In this document: piece after piece, positions 23,024 to 30,415 of the stretch
Layout: each line of letters opens with the position of its first letter
How positions within the stretch are numbered: position 1 is the first letter of the stretch
Assembly: GCA_002423495.1 (NCBI GenBank)
Contig: DIWN01000047.1
Location: 7,568-38,749 of the forward strand
Source of the DNA: Anaerolineaceae bacterium UBA6105
GTDB lineage: Bacteria > Chloroflexota > Anaerolineae > Anaerolineales > Anaerolineaceae
Direction: 5' to 3'
DNA: 31,182 nucleotides
Program-made: the position numbers and the translations under genes
Notes under the pieces: model-generated
Seen by the model: the letters and a program-made list of their open reading frames with translations, nothing else
The model's database searches: none
What the model was told of the DNA's origin: nothing

Positions 23024-25585
23024 TCAAGGCACAGTCTCATCCAGGAAGGCAGCGACCCACACCAGCGGCGCATTCCAATTGATCGCAACTTCGTTGGTTG
23101 AGTAGGATTCAATGTCATCGAGGTAACGTTTGGCGGGTGCCAGGCTCATCAGATCAGCCTCAACTGACGGCGGGTCATCAGGATTGAAGTTCGGTCCGCC
23201 GGAAAGCGCGCCTGCCGGGGGCGGCGGGTAGCCCTGCGCCGGGTCATTCGCCCAGAAGCGGTGATGGGGGTGTAGCATCGGGTAGGCGCCGTAGCCTGCA
23301 ACAAAGCTCTTGTTCAGCGTGTTTCGTCCCAGTATGTAGTCCATGCTCAGGCGCACGGCATTCAGATAACGCGCCTCTCTGCTGACATCATAAGCCGCAC
23401 CCGTTAACAGCATATTGTTAAGGATCAGCCCGTTCGATCCCCAGGGGTAATCCTCGTCGATCAATGCAGCATAGCCGTCCGCCTGTACCACTAACATTTG
23501 CTCCGCATAGTCCAACAGCGCCACTTCAAGGGTGGTTAACTGCTGCGTAGGAAGGTCATTGTCAACAGTCAACAATGAAAGTGTACCCAAAGGTGCGGTG
23601 TGCCCCCAATCAAAAGCATCGACCGCCGCGAAATGCTCGGATGCCAGCAGGTACTCGCGGAATTCCGCTTTGCCGGTGGTGATGTAAAGCTCCGCGGCTG
23701 CCCAGTAGAATTCATCGCTCACATTTTGATCCTCGTAGTTACCGCCGCCGCTGCCTGGGTTGTTCCCGGCGTAAATATTGGGGTTTTTACGTGCCGCCTG
23801 CCATGCACTTTCTGCAGCCACCAGGCAGCGATCGGCAAATTCCGCGTCGAGATCAGGCCAGATGCGCGCACATTGGGCAGCAGCGGCGGCCAGGTTGAGT
23901 GTGGCAGCGGTGCTCGGCGCGTAAACGTAGCGTCCGCTGGCGGGAATTTCGTTCGCATTATCGTTGTCCACTTCGGTCGGGGGTACCATTGGCATCCCGG
24001 CCCACGCTTCATCATGCAATTTGTGGTGCGCCATTCCCGCTTTAGGCTGTCCATCAGGTACCTGCATCGCCAGCAGGAATTCCATCTCCCAGCGCACTTC
24101 ATCCAACAGGTCGGGCACCCCGTTGCCCTGTTCCGGGATCGGCTGTGATCCGTCGGCAAAAACCTCCCAGCCCTGCTCATAAAGATTCATCAGGGTCCAG
24201 GCAGTGATGCCTCCATTGACCACGTACTTGCCGAAATCCCCGGCGTCATACCAGCCGCCCACTGCGTCCAGTGAGTAATCACAGCCCGGCCAGTCGTACC
24301 CATCAGCGTCCTTGCCTTTGAAGCAGGTAACCTCGGCATCAGTGACATGCCCTGCCGGCCGCGCCCACTCCTCACCCGCGTATTCCGCCTCGATTTCAAT
24401 CCCGCTGCGGTTCATGTAGAAGTAAGAGAGGGCATCCTGTTTGAGCTGGTTGTAGATCTCATTAGAGATATTGAATGGTGCGCTCTTAATTCCAGCTGCT
24501 TCCAGGGTGTACCCCTCACCGGGGATAGTAAAGGTTGAAAAATCGATCTCATGCAGGGTATCTCCGGATATGGCATCCTTACCCTTCCAGCTGGTGATGC
24601 CGCTCAACACCTCTTCACTGGCGGCGTTCCTTAACACCCAGGGTATCTCATCTGTGGTGTCCGCCACCAACAGACCGATCTTGATCCCTTCCACAAAGTA
24701 CCCCACCTGGTTAACGCTCACCAGGGATGGAATGACCACCGGACCGGCGGTGGGAACAGGTGTGGGCAACGCGGCTAACGCGCTCGGTTGCGGGATATCC
24801 GCCCGGCCAAGTTCGTAGAAAAGCGCCCGGCCGAAGAGGTTGGGGTGCTCCCAGGATAGATCTCCGGTATCGGCCTTGGACCAGATCAACTTAATGTCAC
24901 GATCCTTTACAGATGCTCCGTTGATCTGCGCCTGGAAACCAATCTCCTTCCCATGCGTCACCTCGAGCAGATCTGTTAATGCGAGCGCAGCTTCAAACCC
25001 CCAGCCGTCCGCGGTTTTGAACACGAATCCGCTGACCTCCGCGTCGGTGCTGAAAATCCCGGTGATCGTCAACGCTTCCGGGTCGGTGTTACCGATATCA
25101 GCCGCGTTGATATTAACCTGCATCATTTTCATGCTATATGCTGTGGCGTTGAGATCATCCGATGCATTGATGTAAAACTCCATCGAGTCCTCATTCCAGA
25201 ACTCGGTGCCGTGCTGACCGGCGACAATAGTCTTGTCCGGCATTTGCATCGTTATGTACAGGTAGTCCGCATCTGCCGCAACCGAGAAAGTGAAGGAACC
25301 GTTCTCAGCAGGATCACTGGATGGCGTCGGTCCGCGGTCTACAAAAATGCCGGGGAGTTCAACCCAGTCGGAGAGATCACCGTCAACTTTTATGGAAACC
25401 GGGAAGGGAATGTAGAGTACCTCGCCGGTGACCTCGGGTGGAATCGATGGCGTTGGTTGTGGAGTTGGTGTGTTAGTAGATTCAATCGGTGCCTCTGTTT
25501 CAGTCACCCGGGGTGCGCCACAAGCCGAAAGTAATAGGATCAGCACGAGGTTTATCAAAATGCATAATTTGAAAGCTTTTTTCAT
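23024..25585 (-). CDS. Surface-anchored GH9 endoglucanase-type glycoside hydrolase with CBM9-like module
   Basis: An 853-residue lipoprotein from the ATG at 25585 (GGAGG 8-9 nt upstream). The signal peptide ends in LLSAC with lipidated C22, followed by a Thr/Pro linker. Residues about 55-260 form a family-9 carbohydrate-binding (DOMON-like) module (SIKVDGDLSDWVELPG, NEDSMEFYINASDD). An Ig-like CelD_N domain occupies about 285-370 (VNQVGYFVEGIKIGLL). The GH9 (alpha/alpha)6 domain carries the catalytic aspartates in GGWYDAGDFGKYV (D447, D450) and the acid in NEVAINWNAP (E832). It would hydrolyse beta-1,4-glucans at the cell surface. It is divergent from a LacI gene with a related operator at its promoter and neighbours an ABC importer and GH94. 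Confidence 0.93.
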   Translation of the reverse strand: MKKAFKLCILINLVLILLLSACGAPRVTETEAPIESTNTPTPQPTPSIPPEVTGEVLYIPFPVSIKVDGDLSDWVELPGIFVDRGPTPSSDPAENGSFTFSVAADADYLYITMQMPDKTIVAGQHGTEFWNEDSMEFYINASDDLNATAYSMKMMQVNINAADIGNTDPEALTITGIFSTDAEVSGFVFKTADGWGFEAALALTDLLEVTHGKEIGFQAQINGASVKDRDIKLIWSKADTGDLSWEHPNLFGRALFYELGRADIPQPSALAALPTPVPTAGPVVIPSLVSVNQVGYFVEGIKIGLLVADTTDEIPWVLRNAASEEVLSGITSWKGKDAISGDTLHEIDFSTFTIPGEGYTLEAAGIKSAPFNISNEIYNQLKQDALSYFYMNRSGIEIEAEYAGEEWARPAGHVTDAEVTCFKGKDADGYDWPGCDYSLDAVGGWYDAGDFGKYVVNGGITAWTLMNLYEQGWEVFADGSQPIPEQGNGVPDLLDEVRWEMEFLLAMQVPDGQPKAGMAHHKLHDEAWAGMPMVPPTEVDNDNANEIPASGRYVYAPSTAATLNLAAAAAQCARIWPDLDAEFADRCLVAAESAWQAARKNPNIYAGNNPGSGGGNYEDQNVSDEFYWAAAELYITTGKAEFREYLLASEHFAAVDAFDWGHTAPLGTLSLLTVDNDLPTQQLTTLEVALLDYAEQMLVVQADGYAALIDEDYPWGSNGLILNNMLLTGAAYDVSREARYLNAVRLSMDYILGRNTLNKSFVAGYGAYPMLHPHHRFWANDPAQGYPPPPAGALSGGPNFNPDDPPSVEADLMSLAPAKRYLDDIESYSTNEVAINWNAPLVWVAAFLDETVP

Positions 25586-25633
25586 TTTTGCCCCTCCGGG
25601 TGATTTGGTCAACTGAAAACCGCCTTAATGATG

Positions 25634-25655
25634 ATTATATATGATACCGCTCTCC
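25634..25655 (-). promoter_or_regulatory. GH9 -10 box and LacI operator-like site
   Basis: On the minus strand TATAAT (25634-25639) lies 2 bp downstream of GGAGAGCGGTATCA (25642-25655), which matches the palindrome TGAGAGCGCTCTCA at 11 of 14 positions. A regulator bound here would cover the promoter spacer. No good -35 box is seen. Confidence 0.5.
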
Positions 25656-25741
25656 ATACCACCAGCAAGTTTTTACGATATTTCAACCTTCAAGAAACGA
25701 GTAATCCGTATTGAATGAACCTTAAATTTTCCAGAAACTGA

Positions 25742-25770
25742 TTGACAAGCGCCGGTTTTATCTGTATGAT
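25742..25770 (+). promoter_or_regulatory. Promoter of the CelR-like LacI gene
   Basis: TTGACA (25742-25747) and TATGAT (25765-25770) are separated by exactly 17 bp, near the sigma70 consensus. The predicted start falls just before the operator at 25782-25795. Confidence 0.7.
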
Positions 25771-25781
25771 AAGGATGCAAT

Positions 25782-25795
25782 TGAGAGCGCTCTCA
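25782..25795. promoter_or_regulatory. CelR-like operator TGAGAGCGCTCTCA
   Basis: A perfect 14-bp palindrome downstream of the LacI promoter. It differs at only two symmetric positions from TGGGAGCGCTCCCA, the operator known for Thermobifida CelR, a cellobiose-responsive LacI repressor. Similar sites at 25642-25655 and 26876-26889 suggest a local regulon. Confidence 0.78.
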
Positions 25796-25821
25796 CGAGT
25801 GTGCTCGATCATCAGGAGCTG

Positions 25822-26853
25822 ATGGAAAAGTTCACGCTGGAAGATGTGGCAAAACTGGCCGGTGTACACCGCTCAACCGTATCGCGGGTGATCAATGATT
25901 CTCCAAACGTCAGCCCGGAGGTCCGCAAGCGTGTACAGAAGGTCATTCACTCCACCGGTTACCAGCCCAATGCGGCTGCCCGCTCTCTCGCTTCTCAACG
26001 CTCCTACATGATTGGTCTGGTTCTTCCCCGCAGCGTCAGTTCATTCTTCACCGACCCCTTTTTCCCGCACCTCACCCAGGGTATTGCTTTCGGCTGCAAC
26101 AATAACAACCTTTCTCTCTCACTCTTCCTTGCCGGCAACCGCGAAGATGAAGAGAAGATCCTGCCACGCATTGCTAGGCGTGGTTTTTTGGATGGCGTCT
26201 TAATTCAATCCGGTCGCCCTGATGAATTCCTGATCGATCGGTTAACCAAATCGAATATTCCCAGCGTCATTATTGGTCGTCCTTTCTTATCAGATGGTCT
26301 CAGTTTTATTGATATTGACAATGTAAACGGGGCGATCAAAGCCACACAGCATCTTCTTGATCTTGGCTACAAACGGATCGCAACCATCACCGGCAATCAC
26401 GATAGCACAGTGACCGTGGACCGGCTTGAGGGTTACAAAAAAGCGTTGAAGGCGGTTGGCAGGGAATTTGATCCTGATATGGTCGCCGAGGGAGATTTTT
26501 CTGAAGCAAGCGGATACCAGGCAGTGAAAACCCTCCTTCCCAGGAAGCCCGATGCCATCGTCGCCCAATCCGATATCATGGCGGTTGGTGCAATCCGCGC
26601 GATGCAGGAAGTTGGATTAAGGATTCCGGATGATGTGGCGATCATTGGATTTGACGATATACCTGTCGCCAGGCAGTTGAAAGTTCAACTGACCACAATT
26701 AAACAACCCATTACCCGTTTCGGTATTAAAGCGGTTGAATTGCTGATCGACTTGATTGAAAATGGCACCAAACCGGCAAGGCGTATCATCCTTGATACTG
26801 AACTGGTAATCCGGGATTCTTGTGGAGCGAAAAAAATCAGGGAACATGTTTGA
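25822..26853 (+). CDS. LacI-family regulator, CelR-like (cellulose/cellodextrin locus)
   Basis: A 343-residue repressor from the ATG at 25822; an in-frame GTG at 25801 is possible because AGGAG lies only 3 nt before the ATG. The helix-turn-helix is FTLEDVAKLAGVHRSTVSRV, with hinge YQPNAAARSLASQ, then the effector domain (MIGLVLPRSVSSFFTDPFFP ... VAIIGFDDIPVARQLKVQLTTIKQP shown in part). It sits between GH9 and the ABC genes, all with related operators. Known CelR-type repressors release DNA with cellobiose or cellodextrins; the same inducer is inferred here. Confidence 0.9.
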   Translation: MEKFTLEDVAKLAGVHRSTVSRVINDSPNVSPEVRKRVQKVIHSTGYQPNAAARSLASQRSYMIGLVLPRSVSSFFTDPFFPHLTQGIAFGCNNNNLSLSLFLAGNREDEEKILPRIARRGFLDGVLIQSGRPDEFLIDRLTKSNIPSVIIGRPFLSDGLSFIDIDNVNGAIKATQHLLDLGYKRIATITGNHDSTVTVDRLEGYKKALKAVGREFDPDMVAEGDFSEASGYQAVKTLLPRKPDAIVAQSDIMAVGAIRAMQEVGLRIPDDVAIIGFDDIPVARQLKVQLTTIKQPITRFGIKAVELLIDLIENGTKPARRIILDTELVIRDSCGAKKIREHV

Positions 26854-26875
26854 GCCGATTTTTTTTTCATTCTTT

Positions 26876-26889
26876 TGAGACCGCTCTCA
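26876..26889. promoter_or_regulatory. CelR-like operator TGAGACCGCTCTCA
   Basis: This site matches the palindrome at 25782-25795 in 13 of 14 bases and lies 23 bp after the LacI stop, upstream of the sugar-binding protein gene. A nearby TTCTC-N5-GAGAA repeat may extend the regulatory region. No clear promoter boxes are seen. Confidence 0.65.
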
Positions 26890-26980
26890 TGATGTTCTCT
26901 TAATGAGAAAACAGGAGGTGAAACGAAAAATTTAGTGTCGGTTTGTCTAACCTGAACAATAAAAAAAGAAGGAGAATAAG

Positions 26981-28453
26981 ATGAAACGTTTGACCGTGTT
27001 GTTTTCTGTAATGTTGATCGCAGCCATGCTGCTGGCAGCATGCGCGACCCCTGCCCCGACCGAAGCTCCGGCTGCACCTGCTGAACCCGCAGCCCCCGCT
27101 GAACCGGAAGCACCTGCTGCGACCGAGGCTCCGGCAGCTGAAGAACCCGCCGCCGGGAAGACCGTCCTCAATGTGTGGTCTTTCACCAATGAGATCATGA
27201 CCATGGCCATTGCCTTTGAAGGCAAACACCCCGATGTGGATGTGGTCTACACCATGATCCCCATGACCAACGGTGAATATCAGACTAAGTTAATGGCTAC
27301 CCTCGGTACCGATGCAGTTCCCGATGTGGTCGCCCTCGAAGCCGCTTTCGTGAAAAGCTATGTGGAAAGCGATTTCCTGGCTGACCTGGGCGACCTGATG
27401 CCCATCACGCAAGAGCTGAAGATGTACCCCTTCGTTTACGAAGTCGGAACCGATCCTGCTGGTGTCACCAAGGCATATTCCTACCAGGCGACCCCGGGCG
27501 CTCTCTTCTATCGCCGCAGCCTTGCAAAGGAATACTTCGGCACCGATGATCCCGTAGAGATCCAGGCGCTGTTGAGCGACATGGATAAATATACCGCAGC
27601 CGCCGCAGTGGTCAAGGAAAAATCCGGCGGCAACACTTACATGGTCGCCTCCAATGGCGATTTCATGAACCTCTTCTATGCCAACCGCGAGCAGCCGTGG
27701 GTGGTCGATAATAAACTGACCGTCGATCCGATGGTCAACAAGATGGTTGAGACCGTCAAGTTGTTCCGCGACAACGGATACGAAGCCAAGGCAACCCAAT
27801 GGCAGGAAGGCTGGTTCGCCGGCATGAATGACACCCTGACTGATGCCGAAGGCAATCCCAAGAAGATCTTCTCTTACTTCCTCCCCACCTGGGGTCTGCC
27901 GTACGTGCTCGCCCCCAATGCCACCTCCGCTGATGGCGCCAGCACCACCGTTGGTGACTGGGCAGTCGTCGAAGGCCCGCTCCCCTATCAGTGGGGAGGT
28001 ACCTGGATGGGTGTCATGAAGGAAACCAAGAACATGGACCTCGCCAAGGAATTCGTCCGCTTCTGCACCCTGGATGAAGAGAACCTGACCAACTGGGCGA
28101 CTGGTGTTTACACCAATGAATACCTCAAAGCCATTGACCCGGCAGTACCGGAAGGGCAATATCAGGCGGCTGGTGACTTCGTTGGCAGCCAGGTTGTGGT
28201 GGAAAAGATCATGGCTGGATTTGATGAATCTGACCTGAGCAAGTTCCTCGGTGGACAGAATTCCTACGGTGGTTTTGCTGCAGCAGCTCCGTCCGTCAAC
28301 GCCCGCCTCATGCAGGGCTCTGACGACGCGATCCAGCGCGCACTGAACGACCCGTTGAACTCCTACCTTGAGGGAACGATCACGGAAGAAGAAATGTGGA
28401 CTTTGTGGAAAGACGCCGTCCGCAACGAATTCCCTGACCTGATCATCGAGTAA
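26981..28453 (+). CDS. Extracellular sugar-binding lipoprotein of ABC transporter (probable cellodextrin)
   Basis: A 490-residue CUT1-type binding protein. The signal peptide ends in LLAAC with lipidated C21, then an Ala/Pro/Glu-rich linker to about residue 58. The binding domain begins VLNVWSFTNEIMTMAIAFEG and contains TLGTDAVPDVVALE and QWGGTWMGVMKETKNMDLAKEF shortened here (WGGTWMGVMKETKN). A strong Shine-Dalgarno (AAGGAG) precedes the ATG. A long hairpin follows the stop. Cellobiose or longer cellodextrins are the likely ligands from the context of GH9, GH94 and CelR-like operators. Confidence 0.9.
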   Translation: MKRLTVLFSVMLIAAMLLAACATPAPTEAPAAPAEPAAPAEPEAPAATEAPAAEEPAAGKTVLNVWSFTNEIMTMAIAFEGKHPDVDVVYTMIPMTNGEYQTKLMATLGTDAVPDVVALEAAFVKSYVESDFLADLGDLMPITQELKMYPFVYEVGTDPAGVTKAYSYQATPGALFYRRSLAKEYFGTDDPVEIQALLSDMDKYTAAAAVVKEKSGGNTYMVASNGDFMNLFYANREQPWVVDNKLTVDPMVNKMVETVKLFRDNGYEAKATQWQEGWFAGMNDTLTDAEGNPKKIFSYFLPTWGLPYVLAPNATSADGASTTVGDWAVVEGPLPYQWGGTWMGVMKETKNMDLAKEFVRFCTLDEENLTNWATGVYTNEYLKAIDPAVPEGQYQAAGDFVGSQVVVEKIMAGFDESDLSKFLGGQNSYGGFAAAAPSVNARLMQGSDDAIQRALNDPLNSYLEGTITEEEMWTLWKDAVRNEFPDLIIE

Positions 28454-28474
28454 GGTAAGCGGCTGGTAATTGCA

Positions 28475-28511
28475 AATGAGTCAGTGTATTATATTAATAC
28501 ACTGACTCATT
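28475..28511 (+). other. Intercistronic 17-bp perfect hairpin after the binding-protein gene
   Basis: AATGAGTCAGTGTATTA (28475-28491) pairs perfectly with 28495-28511 around a TAT loop, between the binding-protein stop and the permease ribosome site. No U run follows. Probably stabilises the abundant binding-protein mRNA and lowers permease expression, a common arrangement in such operons. Confidence 0.65.
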
Positions 28512-28526
28512 CTCAAAGGAGGTAAG

Positions 28527-29441
28527 ATGAACCGACCGCATCTGAAAAAAGAATACTACGGTTATCTTTTCGTCGCTCCATTTATTATCGGGTTCTTGTT
28601 ATTCGGTTTATATCCGGTGGTTCATACGCTGGGTTTAAGTTTCACAGACACCACTTTGATGAAAGCCGAATCCAATTTCATCGGACTAAAAAATTTTCAG
28701 CGCCTTTTTGCAGATAAAACCTTCTCAACAGCTATTACCAATACCTGGGAGCTGTGGCTGATGAACTTCATCCCCCAGATTGGTATTTCGATGCTGCTGG
28801 CGTTGTGGTTCACCAATACCCGTTTGAAGATCAAGGGCGGTGGAATCTGGCGCATGCTCTTCTACATGCCCAACCTGATGATGCCCGCGTCAATTGCCGC
28901 TTTATTCTTCAGCCTCTTTTCTTTCTACGGGCCAGTAAACCAGTTCCTGGTGCGGGCTGATCTGCAGGCGCAGGCGATCGATTATATCCGCAGCCCCGCC
29001 ATGATGCGCGGACTGGTGGTATTCATTCAATGGTGGATGTGGTACGGTCAGACGACCATCTTATTGATGGCGGCCATCACCTCGGTTTCACCCGCGCTTT
29101 ACGAAGCGGCGCTCATCGACGGAGCAGGCACCGGTCAGATTTTCCGCTACGTCACACTGCCCCTAATCAAACCCGTGATGGTCTTCATCCTGGTCACATC
29201 CCTGGTAGGTGGCATGCAGATGTTCGACATCCCCATGCTGCTGACAGATGGACGGGGCAGCCCGGCCAACTCGATCCTGACCAACAACATCATGATGTAT
29301 ATGCGCTTCCGCAGCAGCCAGGGTCACATCGGTGCTGCTTCTTCAATTGGTGTGATGGTGTTCATTATGACCACCGTTGTCGCGCTGCTGATCTTCTATC
29401 TACTGCGCGAAAAACACGACGGCAAAGAAATCAAAGCGTAG
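28527..29441 (+). CDS. Sugar ABC transporter permease, MalF-type (CUT1)
   Basis: Inner-membrane permease of 304 residues with about six hydrophobic segments, beginning YGYLFVAPFIIGFLLFGLYP. The EAA loop is YEAALIDGAGTGQIFRYVTLP and LLTDGRGSPANSILTNNIMM is typical of the family. AAAGGAGGT immediately upstream is a very strong ribosome site, which may offset the preceding hairpin. It pairs with the next permease gene 10 nt downstream. The ATPase must be encoded elsewhere. Confidence 0.92.
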   Translation: MNRPHLKKEYYGYLFVAPFIIGFLLFGLYPVVHTLGLSFTDTTLMKAESNFIGLKNFQRLFADKTFSTAITNTWELWLMNFIPQIGISMLLALWFTNTRLKIKGGGIWRMLFYMPNLMMPASIAALFFSLFSFYGPVNQFLVRADLQAQAIDYIRSPAMMRGLVVFIQWWMWYGQTTILLMAAITSVSPALYEAALIDGAGTGQIFRYVTLPLIKPVMVFILVTSLVGGMQMFDIPMLLTDGRGSPANSILTNNIMMYMRFRSSQGHIGAASSIGVMVFIMTTVVALLIFYLLREKHDGKEIKA

Positions 29442-29451
29442 GAGGAGAAAA

Positions 29452-30300
29452 ATGAAAAAAGAACATTATCGCTTTTCGCTAGTTCTCTCCCGCGTGTTGA
29501 TCTACATCCTCCTGGCGATCCTGCTGGTGATCACGCTGGTACCTGTTTGGTTGCTCATTGTTAATGCCACACGCTCCACGCTTCAAATACAGCAGGGAAT
29601 CAGTTTCCTGCCCAGTACATTTATACTCTCCAATTACAAGATCCTGCTCAGCAAAGGGTTGGACCTGCCGCGTGGTTTTCTCAACAGCTTCACCATCGCA
29701 GCTGCGACGACATTGCTTACGGTTTACTTTTCCATGCTGACTGCCTATGGCATTGTCGCTTACGAATTCAAAGGAAAAAAATTCCTGTATAACTTCATCC
29801 TGGTGCTGGTCATGATCCCGATGCAGCTTTCGATCATTGGCTTTTATCACTACATGGTGAAGATCGGCCTGGATGACAACTACCTGTCCCTCATCCTCCC
29901 GAGTATTGCTTCAGCCGCATCCGTGTTTTTCTGCAAGCAATACCTTGAAGGTGTGATGATCCAGGACCTGATCGACGCCGGCAGGATCGATGGCGCCAGT
30001 GAGCTGGGTATTTTCCACCGCATCATGTTCCCTTTGGCAGCCCCCGGCGCGTTTACTTTGGGCATTTTCACCTTCGTTGCCGCATGGAACAACTTCTTCA
30101 ACGCTTTCATTTTGATCACATCGCGCGATAAATACACCATGCCCATGCTTGTGCAAACGTTGCGCGGCGATGTTTACCGGCACGAATACGGTGCCATTTA
30201 CCTTGGCTTGGCCGCTTCAGTGGTACCCATCATCATCATCTACTTCTTGTTCTCCCGCTACATTGTCAATGGTATCTCTATGGGAGCAGTGAAAGAGTAG
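29452..30300 (+). CDS. Sugar ABC transporter permease, MalG-type (CUT1)
   Basis: Partner permease of 282 residues, with a first membrane segment at about 14-34 and an EAA loop IDAGRIDGASELGIFHRIMFP. It ends SRYIVNGISMGAVKE, the conserved MalG-type C-terminus that touches the ATPase. AGGAGGAG precedes the ATG. It is the last transporter gene; a hairpin-rich gap of 115 bp separates it from the GH94 gene. Confidence 0.92.
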   Translation: MKKEHYRFSLVLSRVLIYILLAILLVITLVPVWLLIVNATRSTLQIQQGISFLPSTFILSNYKILLSKGLDLPRGFLNSFTIAAATTLLTVYFSMLTAYGIVAYEFKGKKFLYNFILVLVMIPMQLSIIGFYHYMVKIGLDDNYLSLILPSIASAASVFFCKQYLEGVMIQDLIDAGRIDGASELGIFHRIMFPLAAPGAFTLGIFTFVAAWNNFFNAFILITSRDKYTMPMLVQTLRGDVYRHEYGAIYLGLAASVVPIIIIYFLFSRYIVNGISMGAVKE

Positions 30301-30308
30301 ATCAAAAC

Positions 30309-30398
30309 ATCACGCTTTGTCATCGTGATTTAGACCCTTGTCTCACCAGGTAATTACCTGCTTACACGTGATTCAATGGGTCACGTGTAAGTCATTTT
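30309..30398 (+). terminator. Cluster of three inverted repeats before the GH94 gene, last one terminator-like
   Basis: ATCACG/CGTGAT (30309-30329), a perfect palindrome CAGGTAATTACCTG (30347-30360) and a perfect 11-bp hairpin CTTACACGTGA/TCACGTGTAAG (30361-30391) followed by TCATTTT occur in 90 bp. The last could end or attenuate transcription from the transporter genes before the phosphorylase; the U tract is short. Confidence 0.45.
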
Positions 30399-30415
30399 AA
30401 AAAGAAGGATCCATT

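Noticed and set aside
26900..27229. Gly/Arg/Cys-rich or Ala/Gly-rich minus-strand frames
   Set aside because: They come from the low-complexity linker codons of the lipoprotein gene read in reverse.
27290..28159. 289-codon minus-strand frame
   Set aside because: Antisense to the clear sugar-binding protein gene in the cellulose locus.
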